From: Shewanella yunxiaonensis
GTDB taxonomy: Bacteria; Pseudomonadota; Gammaproteobacteria; Enterobacterales; Shewanellaceae
Length of the DNA stretch: 64,000 nt
Assembly: GCF_018223345.1 (NCBI RefSeq)
Contig: NZ_CP073587.1
Coordinates: 965,001-1,029,000, forward strand
Direction of reading: 5' to 3'
Shown one piece after another: positions 7,924-17,233 of this stretch. Position 1 is the first letter of the stretch. Each line of letters begins with the position of its first letter. The position numbers and the translations under genes were made by a program. The notes beneath the pieces were generated by a model. The model saw only the letters and a list, made by a program, of their open reading frames with translations, did not search any database and was not told the DNA's origin.

Positions 7924-8446
7924 GTTCAGGGAAGATCGAGTATGAATCACTTAAAGTTAATTTTATTCAGTATTTGCATCGCTGCCAGTTACTACGCTTT
8001 GACTATCTCAGCAATCGGTATAGCTGCTGCTGGTAAAATACTATGGTGGTTTTCTCCTAAAGAACACTTTCACCTTTATCACATATTGCAGAACTTTATC
8101 GGAATAGGTATAGCGGCATTAATCCCAGCTTATCTTGTCTATAGCTATGAACCCAAAAGGTCATGGCTAAGTATTGCAATTGTTATTCTGGGCTCAATAC
8201 TATTTCATGGCAATATCAATTACATACCATTTGACCCTAATGGATTTCTTCGCTTTTTTAATTCCACAATTGTTTATGGTGATATCGGCTCTTATGGTGT
8301 AGCTTTAGCAATTGTATTTTTACCAATACTTTGGTTGCTGGTGTTTAAACGTATAACAAGGCAATTATGAAAGGGACGCAAAACGCTTGGTTTGCACTCA
8401 TTCTTCACTAATTATAACCAAGCATTTTGCGCCTCTTGGCGAAGCG
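7918..8446 (+). mobile_element. Integron-type gene cassette
   Basis: A single gene (7942-8370) lies between two attC-like sites in the same orientation, with the stop codon inside the 3' attC, the usual compact layout of a cassette. Boundaries are placed at the expected cut points in the closing core sites. No integrase gene is in the window, so it is either a remnant, a cluster of attC sites lacking an integrase, or part of an array mobilised from elsewhere. It sits between the fdhF terminator and the yhbW-like gene. Confidence 0.65.
7942..8370 (+). CDS. Cassette-encoded small membrane protein of unknown function
   Basis: A 142-residue protein with about four hydrophobic segments (near residues 4-28, 43-65, 72-90 and 115-135). 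I do not recognise the family. The ATG at 7942 is chosen because GGGAAGA lies just upstream; a longer frame from 7897 would run into the attC site. The gene looks more AT-rich than its neighbours, and its last codons and stop are inside attC site 2, both usual for integron cassettes. The lumenal loop FHGNINYIPFDPNGFLRFF is its most distinctive part. No function is proposed. Confidence 0.75.
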   Translation: MNHLKLILFSICIAASYYALTISAIGIAAAGKILWWFSPKEHFHLYHILQNFIGIGIAALIPAYLVYSYEPKRSWLSIAIVILGSILFHGNINYIPFDPNGFLRFFNSTIVYGDIGSYGVALAIVFLPILWLLVFKRITRQL

Positions 8447-8450
8447 TTAC
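8351..8450 (+). other. attC-like integron recombination site 2 (VCR-like)
   Basis: It opens with GTATAACAAGGC and ends with GAAGCGTTAC. The inner arms AAGGGACGCAAAACGCTTGG (8371-8390) and CCAAGC-ATTTTGCGCC-TCTT (8418-8436) are nearly perfect complements. The order TAACAA, GGGAC, AACGC-TGG, GCGCC, GCGTTA is that of Vibrio-type attC repeats. This is the clearer of the two sites. Confidence 0.8.
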
Positions 8451-8563
8451 CCCATAGAAATTTTTATCTGAAACTCACCTGATACAGCCAACGTTCTAAC
8501 ACGCTTGTGTCCACCCTAATCCAATCAAGCGAAGCCTCATCATTCAAAGGTTGACAGCCAAAG

Positions 8564-9553
8564 TTAACCTAACGATTGCATCACTGCTGCGCCAATGCTG
8601 AAGGAATGCATTCGTGCGGGCCTATCAACGATAGGCCCGTTAAACATCAGTTCATCGGCTTGAGTTTCCGCCAGCAACGCTTTGATTCCTCGGTGAATAT
8701 CGTTGGCATCTCCCACCAGTGAACGAATGAGGGTACGCTGCATCGCATGGATTTCATGTGGCTCCCAATCATCTGAGAGTTTGGTGACTGGCAACGGAAT
8801 TTTGTCGGCACTGCCTCGATAAAGATGCAGGAACTGTTGCTGCACTGAACTGAACAGATACTGTGCTTGCTGCCGGTCATCTGCTGCTACCAGATTGATG
8901 CATACCATGGCATAAGGTTTAGCCCAACGTGACGAAGGCTGGAATTGACTGCGATAAAGGGTTAATGCGCGTGTCATTAATTCCGGTGCAAAATGGGCGG
9001 CAAATGCGAAAGGTAATCCCATCTGCGCGGCCAGTTGCGCACTATAGAGACTGGAACCCAGCAGCCACAGTGGAACCTGTAACCCTTGACCTGGGATGGC
9101 ATTAACTGCGCCACTGGCATTGCTGAAATAACGTTGAAGTTCGGCAACGTCATCCGGAAAGCTGTCTACGACGGCTTGGGGCTGACGTCGCAACGCGTGC
9201 ATGGTGATTTGGTCGGTTCCCGGTGCTCGCCCCAATCCTAAATCGATGCGGTCGCCGAACAGCGTCGCCAGCGTGCCAAATTGCTCGGCAATGACCAAGG
9301 GAGAATGGTTGGGCAACATAATGCCACCAGAGCCAAGGCGGATACGAGAGGTGCCATGACCCAAGTGACATAATAGGACTGAGGTTGCAGCACTGGCGAT
9401 GCCTGGCATGTTGTGGTGTTCGGCTAACCAGTAACGGGTATAGCCCAGCTTTTCAGTGTGTTGTGCTAGTTGCAGCGAATTTGAAAAGGCGGTTTTTACA
9501 TTGCTGTTAACGGCAACGGGGGCTAGATCCAGCACTGAATAAGGGATCGTCAT
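8564..9553 (-). CDS. yhbW: YhbW-like luciferase-type flavin monooxygenase
   Basis: A 329-residue member of the bacterial-luciferase-like (LLM) family. [31 protein letters not shown] and [21 protein letters not shown] closely match E. coli YhbW, as does [14 protein letters not shown] near residue 165. The fold is a TIM barrel that binds reduced FMN and uses oxygen; the physiological substrate is unknown. It is transcribed towards the cassette region and is divergent from the PanE-like gene at 9750. No terminator was found downstream. Confidence 0.9.
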   Translation of the reverse strand: MTIPYSVLDLAPVAVNSNVKTAFSNSLQLAQHTEKLGYTRYWLAEHHNMPGIASAATSVLLCHLGHGTSRIRLGSGGIMLPNHSPLVIAEQFGTLATLFGDRIDLGLGRAPGTDQITMHALRRQPQAVVDSFPDDVAELQRYFSNASGAVNAIPGQGLQVPLWLLGSSLYSAQLAAQMGLPFAFAAHFAPELMTRALTLYRSQFQPSSRWAKPYAMVCINLVAADDRQQAQYLFSSVQQQFLHLYRGSADKIPLPVTKLSDDWEPHEIHAMQRTLIRSLVGDANDIHRGIKALLAETQADELMFNGPIVDRPARMHSFSIGAAVMQSLG

Positions 9554-9749
9554 ACAAACTCCGATGTATTCAATCGTATGCTGGCACTATAACACTGGCA
9601 TCGCATAAATTAACCCGGCTCATGCTAAGGTTGATCTGGGTAAAAAGCTGATGAACATCGCCATTTGTGTGAGTTAACTGTTTGCTGCTGTTGATTTTCT
9701 GGACGATAGCGGCATGATGGAACAGTCTCAGCAAGCAAGGAACGTCATC

Positions 9750-10700
9750 ATGAAATTTGCCATAGTAGGTGCGGGCGGTATTGGTTGTTATTATGCTGCG
9801 CGATTAATTCATGCCGGGCATGAGTGTGTGTTGGTGGCGCGCGGTAAACATCTGCAAGCGTTACAGCAACATGGCTTACAACTGCAACATCCGCAATTTG
9901 TGTTTGATGCGCCGGTGATTGCGACCGATGTTGCTGGACTGTGTCAGGACTATGCCTGTGAGGATTTTGACCTGCTGATCCTGGCGGCAAAAAGCAGTGC
10001 CACTATCCCGCTGATGGAACAGCTGCAATCTTGGGTGGTAACGGCCAAAACACCAATGCTATCGCTCCAGAATGGTGTCACCAATGAAAAGCATATTGCC
10101 GCCATTATGGGAATGGAACGCACTGCCGGTGGCTTAGCGGTAAAAATTGGCGCACACATTGTGGCTCCCGGTAAAGTGGAAGCAACCGGCGAAGCGCAGA
10201 TCGATTTTGGTGCATGGCCATCGGCGGCGGCGAATCCGGGATTGCAGCCCTTACTGGCAGTGTTATCACCGTTGTTCACCGAGGCCGGGATCCCGAACAC
10301 CTTATATGACAAGGTCAACTATGCATTATGGCGGAAACTGGTGATCAACAATGGTGTAAATCCGTTAACCGCGCTGACCTTAATGGATACCCAAGCGGTC
10401 ACCAGCGATCCGGTGTTGCGGCACACGGTGCACCGGATGATGGAAGAAACTGCCCGTGCAGCCAATATTGCCGGTGTCAGTCTCACCGCTGAAGACGTTG
10501 AGCAAATGTTCAGTTTGATCTGCCGTTTTGATGCCATCAAGACATCGATGCAAGTTGATCGAGAGAAAGGTCGGCCCATGGAAATTGAGGATATCTGCGG
10601 ACCGGTTATCCAATATTGCCGTGAAGGTGGTCAGCCTGCCGAGACGACTGAACTCATCCGTACCTTGTTGCTCAGAGCCAGCGCATTAGATCATCGGTGA
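9750..10700 (+). CDS. panE: Ketopantoate reductase family protein (PanE-like)
   Basis: A 316-residue NADP-dependent reductase. The N-terminus has the Rossmann motif GAGGIG, and the segment YALWRKLVINNGVNPLTAL contains the lysine and asparagine typical of 2-dehydropantoate 2-reductases; the C-terminal helical domain ends with the EIE...GPVI segment. The ATG at 9750 is chosen because AAGGA precedes it by eight bases. The expected reaction is ketopantoate to pantoate in coenzyme A synthesis, but many genomes carry several paralogues, so the exact role is not certain. It stands alone. Confidence 0.82.
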   Translation: MKFAIVGAGGIGCYYAARLIHAGHECVLVARGKHLQALQQHGLQLQHPQFVFDAPVIATDVAGLCQDYACEDFDLLILAAKSSATIPLMEQLQSWVVTAKTPMLSLQNGVTNEKHIAAIMGMERTAGGLAVKIGAHIVAPGKVEATGEAQIDFGAWPSAAANPGLQPLLAVLSPLFTEAGIPNTLYDKVNYALWRKLVINNGVNPLTALTLMDTQAVTSDPVLRHTVHRMMEETARAANIAGVSLTAEDVEQMFSLICRFDAIKTSMQVDREKGRPMEIEDICGPVIQYCREGGQPAETTELIRTLLLRASALDHR

Positions 10701-10745
10701 GCGTTAACGCCTCCTTGCATGCCAAGCGGCTAGCGAAGCAATTTG

Positions 10746-10778
10746 ACGGAAACACTAACTAAACTGAACCGTTTCCGT
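10746..10778. promoter_or_regulatory. Inverted repeat upstream of the S9 peptidase gene
   Basis: ACGGAAAC (10746-10753) and GTTTCCGT (10771-10778) are perfect complements separated by 17 bases, 90-120 bases before the start codon. It could be an operator or part of an mRNA leader; no regulator is known to me for this sequence. Confidence 0.3.
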
Positions 10779-10867
10779 GGTTACGCATTGCAAAAATTTC
10801 TACAAATATAGAGCGAATATCGCACCATAAATTCGCCCTGACCATGGCAAATGGAATACCCAAAATA

Positions 10868-13147
10868 ATGAAAAAAATTACCCTACCTTTGCTGGCAACA
10901 CTGCTGGCGTGCCTGATCACACCGTCACTGATGGCCGCACCTTCAAAAGCAGATATTCAAGCCAGTGTTGATTTGCGCAAACACTGGCAAGGATTAACGC
11001 GAGATTTAGCCTTCCCGGCGCGCTGGGTGCCGGATTCTCATGAATTTTATTACCGCCTGACGGTTGCAGGTGGCTTTGCTTTTATCAAAGAGAATGCAGA
11101 CAGTGGCGAAAAAGGCCCGGCGTTTGACCAAGCCATGGTTGCCAAAGGTATGAGCCAGGCCGAAGGTGAAACTGTCACTGCGCTAAATCTGCCGTTTGAC
11201 GATTTTTGGTACGAGGATGATGGCATCAGCTTCCTCTTGCACTATGAACCCTGGCACTGCAACCTCAGCACCGCAGTGTGTGCCAAGAAACCACAGCATT
11301 CCAGACCGATTGCCGATGACGAAGTGCGTGATTTGCGTATGCCAGCAGACAATCATTTACGCTCTTCGCCCGATGGCAAGCTGCAAGCGCATGTGATTGA
11401 TCATAACCTGCAGGTTCTCGACCAGGATGGCAAAACACTGCTGCTAAGTCAGGATGGTACGGCCGGAAACTTCTACGATCCGCAAACCATTCAGTGGTCG
11501 CCCAATTCTCGTTACTTAGTGATCTTCCGCGTCATCCCCGGTTACCCGCGTTATGTCACAAGAGTATTGTCTTCACCTAAGGCACAACTGCAGCCAGAGG
11601 TGATCCAACAGTTGTATCCGAAACCGGGTGACGTGATTGATATGGCGCAACCTGTGTTGTTTGATCTGCACACCGGTAACCATACCGATATTGATGCGGC
11701 GCTGTTCCCCAATGCTTATGCGCTTGCCAACTTGAACTGGCGGGCTGACAGCAAAACCTTTGCTTTTGAATATACTCGCCGTGGTCACCAGCAGGCACGC
11801 TTAATCGAAGTGAATGCGGCCTCTGGCAAGGGGCGGGTGGTGATAGATGAAACCAGCAACACCTTTATCTACCAGTGGCGTGGGTATCGCCATGATGTCA
11901 ACAATCTTGGCAACGAGGTCCTCTGGTTGTCTGAGCGGGATGGCTGGGCTCACCTGTATCTGTATGATGGCAAACACGCCAAGGTGAAAAACTTAATCAC
12001 CGATGGCGATTGGCCGGTGCGCGAAGTGGTGCATGTCGATGACACAAAAAGACAAGTCTGGTTTGCTGCCAGCGGGGTAAACCCCGGCGAAGATCCCTAC
12101 TTTGTGCATTATTATCGCGTGAATTTTGATGGCTCAGGGCTGACAGAACTCACCCACACTGCTGCCAATCACCATGTGAGTTTCTCCGATGATATGCAGT
12201 ATTTTGTCGATAACTATTCGCGAGTCGATCTGCCTAACATGGCGGAACTGAAAAAGGCAGATGGCACCTTAGTACGCACCCTTGCCAAAGCGGATATTTC
12301 CAGACTCACGGCGGCTGGATTTAAAGCGCCGCAGGTGTTTGTGGCGAAAGGGCGTGATGGCAAAACCGATATCTGGGGCTTGATTGTTAAGCCGCAGCAT
12401 TTTGATCCCAGCAAACATTATCCGGTAATTGAAAATATTTATGCCGGACCACACGACAGCTTTGTGCCAAAAGATTTTTGGCCCTTTGGCTATCATTCCG
12501 GTGGTGACAAAGTCATTGGGATGCTGGCACTGGCAAATCTGGGATTTATCGTGGTGCAGCTGGATGGCATGGGCACAGCAAATCGCTCCAAAGCGTTTCA
12601 TGATGTGGCATGGAAGAACATAGGCGATTCTGGATTTCCTGATCGTATCTTGTGGCATCAGGCGGCCGCTCATAAATATCCTTGGTATGACATCAGTAAC
12701 GGTGTTGGCATCTATGGCGCTTCTGCTGGTGGCCAGAGTACGCTCAGTGCTTTGCTGTTCCATCCAGCGTTTTACAAAGTTGGGGTAGCTTTTGCCGGTT
12801 GTTATGACAATCGCATGGATAAAATGAGCTGGAATGAGCAATGGATGGGCTGGCCGGTTGATGATAGCTACCTGCGCAGTTCTGCGGTGGTGAATGCCGC
12901 TAATTTGCAAGGTGCACTGATGATTATCTTTGGCGAACAGGACAGCAATGTGGACCCTTCGTCGTCATTGCAGTTGGTCAACGCATTGATTAATGCCGAT
13001 AAAGACTTTGAGCTGCTGCAAGTTCCCAGTGGGGAGCATACGGTGGGGCGTTCCACCGGGCCGATTGACTATGTACAGCGGCGGCAGTTTATGTTCTTTA
13101 TCAAGCAGATGCTGCACCAGCAAACGCCTAACTGGAATGCAAAGTAA
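10868..13147 (+). CDS. Secreted S9 (dipeptidyl-peptidase IV type) serine peptidase
   Basis: A 759-residue protein. Residues 1-24 form a Sec signal peptide (MKKITLPLLATLLACL...LMA), which decides the start at 10868 over an upstream ATG at 10844. A beta-propeller domain (DPPIV_N) of about 500 residues precedes the alpha/beta hydrolase domain. The triad is visible: Ser in YGASAGGQS, Asp in FGEQDSNVDP and His in PSGEHTVG. It should cleave peptides in the periplasm or outside the cell. It is transcribed alone and ends at a bidirectional terminator. Confidence 0.88.
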   Translation: MKKITLPLLATLLACLITPSLMAAPSKADIQASVDLRKHWQGLTRDLAFPARWVPDSHEFYYRLTVAGGFAFIKENADSGEKGPAFDQAMVAKGMSQAEGETVTALNLPFDDFWYEDDGISFLLHYEPWHCNLSTAVCAKKPQHSRPIADDEVRDLRMPADNHLRSSPDGKLQAHVIDHNLQVLDQDGKTLLLSQDGTAGNFYDPQTIQWSPNSRYLVIFRVIPGYPRYVTRVLSSPKAQLQPEVIQQLYPKPGDVIDMAQPVLFDLHTGNHTDIDAALFPNAYALANLNWRADSKTFAFEYTRRGHQQARLIEVNAASGKGRVVIDETSNTFIYQWRGYRHDVNNLGNEVLWLSERDGWAHLYLYDGKHAKVKNLITDGDWPVREVVHVDDTKRQVWFAASGVNPGEDPYFVHYYRVNFDGSGLTELTHTAANHHVSFSDDMQYFVDNYSRVDLPNMAELKKADGTLVRTLAKADISRLTAAGFKAPQVFVAKGRDGKTDIWGLIVKPQHFDPSKHYPVIENIYAGPHDSFVPKDFWPFGYHSGGDKVIGMLALANLGFIVVQLDGMGTANRSKAFHDVAWKNIGDSGFPDRILWHQAAAHKYPWYDISNGVGIYGASAGGQSTLSALLFHPAFYKVGVAFAGCYDNRMDKMSWNEQWMGWPVDDSYLRSSAVVNAANLQGALMIIFGEQDSNVDPSSSLQLVNALINADKDFELLQVPSGEHTVGRSTGPIDYVQRRQFMFFIKQMLHQQTPNWNAK

Positions 13148-13166
13148 CAGCGAGCATGCTACGTAA

Positions 13167-13197
13167 TAAAAAGGCCACCTTGCGGTGGCCTTTGGCT
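13167..13197. terminator. Bidirectional rho-independent terminator
   Basis: AAAGGCCACC pairs with GGTGGCCTTT. An A run on the left gives a T tract for leftward transcription, and a T-rich stretch follows on the right. It separates the convergent peptidase and DUF4340 genes. Confidence 0.85.
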
Positions 13198-13221
13198 TCT
13201 TTGGTTGGGAGGAAGAAAGGG

Positions 13222-14373
13222 TTATTTAGCGTTACCCGCTTTGCCTATCACTGCCACCTGGACGGGCTTTGGGGGATTACTGGTGTCTGCTTTAGGCGTT
13301 GCCGTTACCAAGGGTTCACTGAAAGCCGCAGGTTTAAAGGCCGCGACAAATGCATCTCCCTGAGCTTGTGGCAGCCGGAAATATTCCTGACTCAGTGACG
13401 ATTTAAGTACGTAGTCTTTGCTGTCAGTCATCTGTGCCAGGCGATAAGTTACCTCATCCCCTTTATTGCGTTGCACAGAAACCTGCAGCAGCGGTTTATC
13501 CAGACCGAAATTCGGTTTTTGCTCTACACCTAGCAAGTCACTGATCCGCAGTGATGCCAGTTGTTGGAGTGCCTGATTAACCTTGCCGAAGTTAATGCGG
13601 CTATTGACGGGTAACGGCGTTAATTGCCATCCGGAATTATCAGATGACTTGCCCGAAACTTGGGTTAACGCCTGTTTGTTACCGTTGTCGTCAATCAATT
13701 TATCGACCATTTTTTGGACTTTGGCGTTGTCGGCAATCGCCGCTGGTGCCTGGTCCTTGTCGGCGGTGGCCGACTTGCTGACATCGCTACGGCGTAATGT
13801 GATATCACCGATTTTTAACGCCTGGATGTTAGCCGTTTTCACCTGCAGCAAGTCCTGCTGCATCCAGTCTTTGCTGGTCACTGGCAGACGGTACACAGGC
13901 AGATCGGCCAGATACACCTGAGCTTCACCATCCAGTCGGATATGGGTTTCGCGCATACTGGCAGAAGTGCCTACATACAGCGTGGCCATATCGACGTTTT
14001 GTTGGGACAACACTACTTTGCGTTCAAAGGTCTTATTAGCGACTTTGAAACGACGAGTGGCATTGTCACTGTCGGCCACTGCACCAGCATGTTTCAGCGT
14101 CAAGATCTGCTGTAGCAACGCGGCCACTTGCTGCTGATTTGCCAGAAATTCATCTTGATCTGACAGCCGCCATTTACCCTCGGTGCGGGTCAGATCAATG
14201 GTTTTACCATCGTTACTACTAATGCTGATATGGTCGATATCGCCATCTTTCAACGCTAACAGTGCTTTGGGCTTGCTTTGTCCCTGAATGCCGTGGTGTT
14301 CCAAATTAAGCGTGAATGCCAGCACTAGCTGTAATGCCAACAGCCCACTCAAAATATAAATGAGTTTTTTCAT
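13222..14373 (-). CDS. DUF4340 domain protein of a Gld-type ABC operon
   Basis: A 383-residue protein with one N-terminal membrane segment (residues 4-22) and a long soluble region of DUF4340 type, recognisable from ALLALKDGDIDHISISSNDG and the LSDQDEFLANQQQVAAL segment. Proteins of this family are regularly encoded after GldG-like genes. It starts four bases after the stop of the GldFG gene and is the last gene of the operon. It probably works with the transporter on the periplasmic side; the substrate is unknown. Confidence 0.82.
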   Translation of the reverse strand: MKKLIYILSGLLALQLVLAFTLNLEHHGIQGQSKPKALLALKDGDIDHISISSNDGKTIDLTRTEGKWRLSDQDEFLANQQQVAALLQQILTLKHAGAVADSDNATRRFKVANKTFERKVVLSQQNVDMATLYVGTSASMRETHIRLDGEAQVYLADLPVYRLPVTSKDWMQQDLLQVKTANIQALKIGDITLRRSDVSKSATADKDQAPAAIADNAKVQKMVDKLIDDNGNKQALTQVSGKSSDNSGWQLTPLPVNSRINFGKVNQALQQLASLRISDLLGVEQKPNFGLDKPLLQVSVQRNKGDEVTYRLAQMTDSKDYVLKSSLSQEYFRLPQAQGDAFVAAFKPAAFSEPLVTATPKADTSNPPKPVQVAVIGKAGNAK

Positions 14374-14377
14374 ACTG

Positions 14378-17233
14378 TTATACCTCCGCCAGGATCTGCT
14401 GATAACGGCGCAGATCGCTGATCTTCACCTGTCGGCGCCACAACCAGATCAGTACCAATCCCAATAACACCAGACCATAGTTGAGATATTCCCAGTACTG
14501 CTGTTGTTCCAGCTTCATTCCTATCAGGGTTCTGGCTAACTGTGTCCGGCCACGTAGGGCCAGCAACGCCGGATCTTCCAGCGACCAATCGATGCTGTTC
14601 TGAATGAAATCCATGGGCTTGGTGTAGAAGGTGCTCAATCCCTGTGATTCCAGTTGCAGGCTGCTGTCGCTGGCAAAGCCGTTACTGGCGACCAAAATCA
14701 ACCGGGCAGATTCAGGCGAGTGTTCAATAACGCCGCCAAAGCTATTGTCGGTAGCTGTTTTGGCCGTTGCTTTAGCGGTCTTAGTCGCGCTGTCATCACC
14801 GAGTAAAGGCGAGGGCTTGCCGGCAAAGAAGGAGTCAAAACTACCGGTTTCAGCCACTGCCAGCGGATAAGACTGCGGTTTGCCTTCCTGTTTAAAGCCA
14901 TTGCGTGGATAACCGCGATAATCCGGCACCATATTCATGTTGGCAGAACTCCAGCTATCGGCAGAACTCAGTAATAATTTGCTGATGTCGCGATTGCCCG
15001 CTTTTTTGCTGTCAACAGCGACCGGCGATGCCCAGTTCAATGTCAGTTGCCCCAGTTGCGCGGTGACAGGATTGTCGGGTGACAACTGATTGCCCCGCAA
15101 GTCAGGGAAATACGGATATGGCAGCATGCGTATCTCTCTTAAGGTAATGCCGCCAACATTGCGTTCCACTGGCAGTGGCAGTGCCGCGTTGCGTGGATCC
15201 AGTACCATGCGTTTGTCGATAGTCAGGCCGTAATGATTCAACCATTTATCGAGACCACTCTGGTGCTCATGTGCGGTAAGAGATTCGCTGACATTCACGT
15301 CATAGGGCGAGGTTGCAACCATCACACTGCCACCACGCATCAGAAACTGGTCTATGGCAAACAACGCCTTATTGCTAAGGTTTTCCGGTGCCATTACCAG
15401 CAGGAAGTCAGCATCTTGTGACACTTTGCCATCACTGAGATCTTCATCCACCACTCGTAGGTTTTTGCTGAGACTTTGGCGCAACATGCTATAGCTGGCG
15501 CCACCTGGTTGCATGTAATTCGGTTTGGGAGCAACTAACGCAACGGTTTTCATAAAGCCCGGCGCTAAACGCTGCAAAGCGGCTTGAATGCTGCGTTTTA
15601 ACGCGTCTTTATCGAGCTTTTCTGGCAGCGGGATCTGCACATGGCTGCCACCGTTTTCCAGTGTCATATAGAACCAGAACGGGTGACGATCAGTGAGGCC
15701 CATGATCTGCGGTTCGAAGCCATATTGCTGCTTCAGCGTTTTTGCCAATTCACTGTTGTTTTGCGGATCATCAAATTGAGTGAGCAGTTTGCCATCAGCT
15801 TGTTTGCCGAGGGCGTTTAATACCTCATCTAACTCACCCCGTAGCTTCTGTAACGGTTGTGGTAAATGATCGGTGGCGGACATATAGCCGTGGAAGGTGA
15901 CTTTGCCATTAATGGCATCAAAAGGACTGCCGCCTGCCTGCCATTTATGCAGCACATTACGGATCGCGCTGGTCACAGCGTATTCGGGGTTTTTCAGCAC
16001 CACATCCAGATGGTCACCACGCCCTTTCACTTCAATCAGGTCCTGATAACCCAGCACCTTGTATTGATCGCCATAAGCGATGACGACGTTGAAGTAGGAA
16101 CTCATGACTCCCGCCGAATATTTACTCGCGGTTTCAAAAGACAAAGGTTTAATGCCATAACGGGATGCGGCTTCCTGTTCGGCTTTCTGGTTCTTTTGTG
16201 GATCCACAAATTCCACGCGAACCTTGTTGCCAGACGCTACCGCATATTCCTCAAGTAAGTCTTTTACTTGTGGAACCAGCGGTTCCAGCAGTGGGTGAGT
16301 TTTGGCGGAGAAATAACCGCGGATCAGCAGTGGCTCCTGCAGCTGTTGCAGATAATGTTTGCTGGCATCCGACAAGGTGTATTGTTGGCCATGGGTCATA
16401 TCCAAGCGTGCCCAGCCAACAGGCGCTAACCACAAATTAGCCGCGATGAAGTTCACCACTGCCAAGCCCGTCACCAGCCGCCACTGGCGATGACGAGCAT
16501 TCTCAGGGTTATTTGCCCAACGCAGTCGTTCCAGCCGCAGCAGGTTAAGTGCTACGAAAATGCCTACCAGCGACAGATAATAATAAAGATCGCGCAGATC
16601 CAGCACGCCACGGGTGATGGATTGAAAATGTGCATCGGTACTTAATGAGCGCAGCAGATCACCGGTTTCATAGCCGAACAGATTGGTCAGTTGTGGTGTG
16701 CCAATAAGGTAAAATAGTCCACAGACGACTACTGTAAGGATCAAGGCAACGATAGCGTTATCGGTGCGCGAACTCATGTAAAGACCGATAGCGATATAGG
16801 CTGCCGCCAGGAACAGCGATGCCACATAACCGCCAATCACTGGTCCCCAATCAAGCGGCCCCATAAAGGAGACGGTGATGGGTAAGGGCAAAGTCAGCAA
16901 CAGCGCCAGTGCGACCAGGGACAACATTGCCGCAAACTTGCCGAATACCAGTTTTAGTGGCGCTACCGGACTGGTTAACAGTGATTCCAGCGTGCCACTG
17001 CGCTGCTCTTCTGACCAGCTGCGCATGGTAAGAGCGGCCACTAAAAAGATCATCAGCAGTGGCATCCACTGAAATAGCGGCCTGATATCGGCAATATTGC
17101 GGGCAAAGAATCCTGCCACCCAAAAGACGACGAACAGACATACGGCGAGAAAGGCGCCTAAAAACAGGAATGCTGCCGGTGAATTAAAAAAGCCGCGAAA
17201 TTCTTTACGGGCTATCTGGCGAATTTCAGCCAT
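14378..17233 (-). CDS. GldF-GldG fusion: ABC-2 permease joined to auxiliary GldG-like domain
   Basis: A 951-residue fusion. Residues 1-240 are an ABC-2 permease with six hydrophobic segments (from FLFLGAFLAVCLFVVFWVAGFF to YYLSLVGIFVALNLL). A further membrane segment near 255-275 starts the GldG-like part, whose periplasmic body (DMTHGQQYTLSDASKHYLQQL) is typical of ABC_transp_aux proteins; a last membrane segment (YLNYGLVLLGLVLIWLW) lies near the end. It overlaps the ATPase gene by eight bases. The exporter type is known from gliding-motility loci, but proteobacterial homologues have no established substrate. Confidence 0.87.
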   Translation of the reverse strand: MAEIRQIARKEFRGFFNSPAAFLFLGAFLAVCLFVVFWVAGFFARNIADIRPLFQWMPLLMIFLVAALTMRSWSEEQRSGTLESLLTSPVAPLKLVFGKFAAMLSLVALALLLTLPLPITVSFMGPLDWGPVIGGYVASLFLAAAYIAIGLYMSSRTDNAIVALILTVVVCGLFYLIGTPQLTNLFGYETGDLLRSLSTDAHFQSITRGVLDLRDLYYYLSLVGIFVALNLLRLERLRWANNPENARHRQWRLVTGLAVVNFIAANLWLAPVGWARLDMTHGQQYTLSDASKHYLQQLQEPLLIRGYFSAKTHPLLEPLVPQVKDLLEEYAVASGNKVRVEFVDPQKNQKAEQEAASRYGIKPLSFETASKYSAGVMSSYFNVVIAYGDQYKVLGYQDLIEVKGRGDHLDVVLKNPEYAVTSAIRNVLHKWQAGGSPFDAINGKVTFHGYMSATDHLPQPLQKLRGELDEVLNALGKQADGKLLTQFDDPQNNSELAKTLKQQYGFEPQIMGLTDRHPFWFYMTLENGGSHVQIPLPEKLDKDALKRSIQAALQRLAPGFMKTVALVAPKPNYMQPGGASYSMLRQSLSKNLRVVDEDLSDGKVSQDADFLLVMAPENLSNKALFAIDQFLMRGGSVMVATSPYDVNVSESLTAHEHQSGLDKWLNHYGLTIDKRMVLDPRNAALPLPVERNVGGITLREIRMLPYPYFPDLRGNQLSPDNPVTAQLGQLTLNWASPVAVDSKKAGNRDISKLLLSSADSWSSANMNMVPDYRGYPRNGFKQEGKPQSYPLAVAETGSFDSFFAGKPSPLLGDDSATKTAKATAKTATDNSFGGVIEHSPESARLILVASNGFASDSSLQLESQGLSTFYTKPMDFIQNSIDWSLEDPALLALRGRTQLARTLIGMKLEQQQYWEYLNYGLVLLGLVLIWLWRRQVKISDLRRYQQILAEV

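Noticed and set aside
12269..12910. 213-codon frame opposite the S9 peptidase gene
   Set aside because: It overlaps the catalytic domain of a well-supported gene and has no family features.
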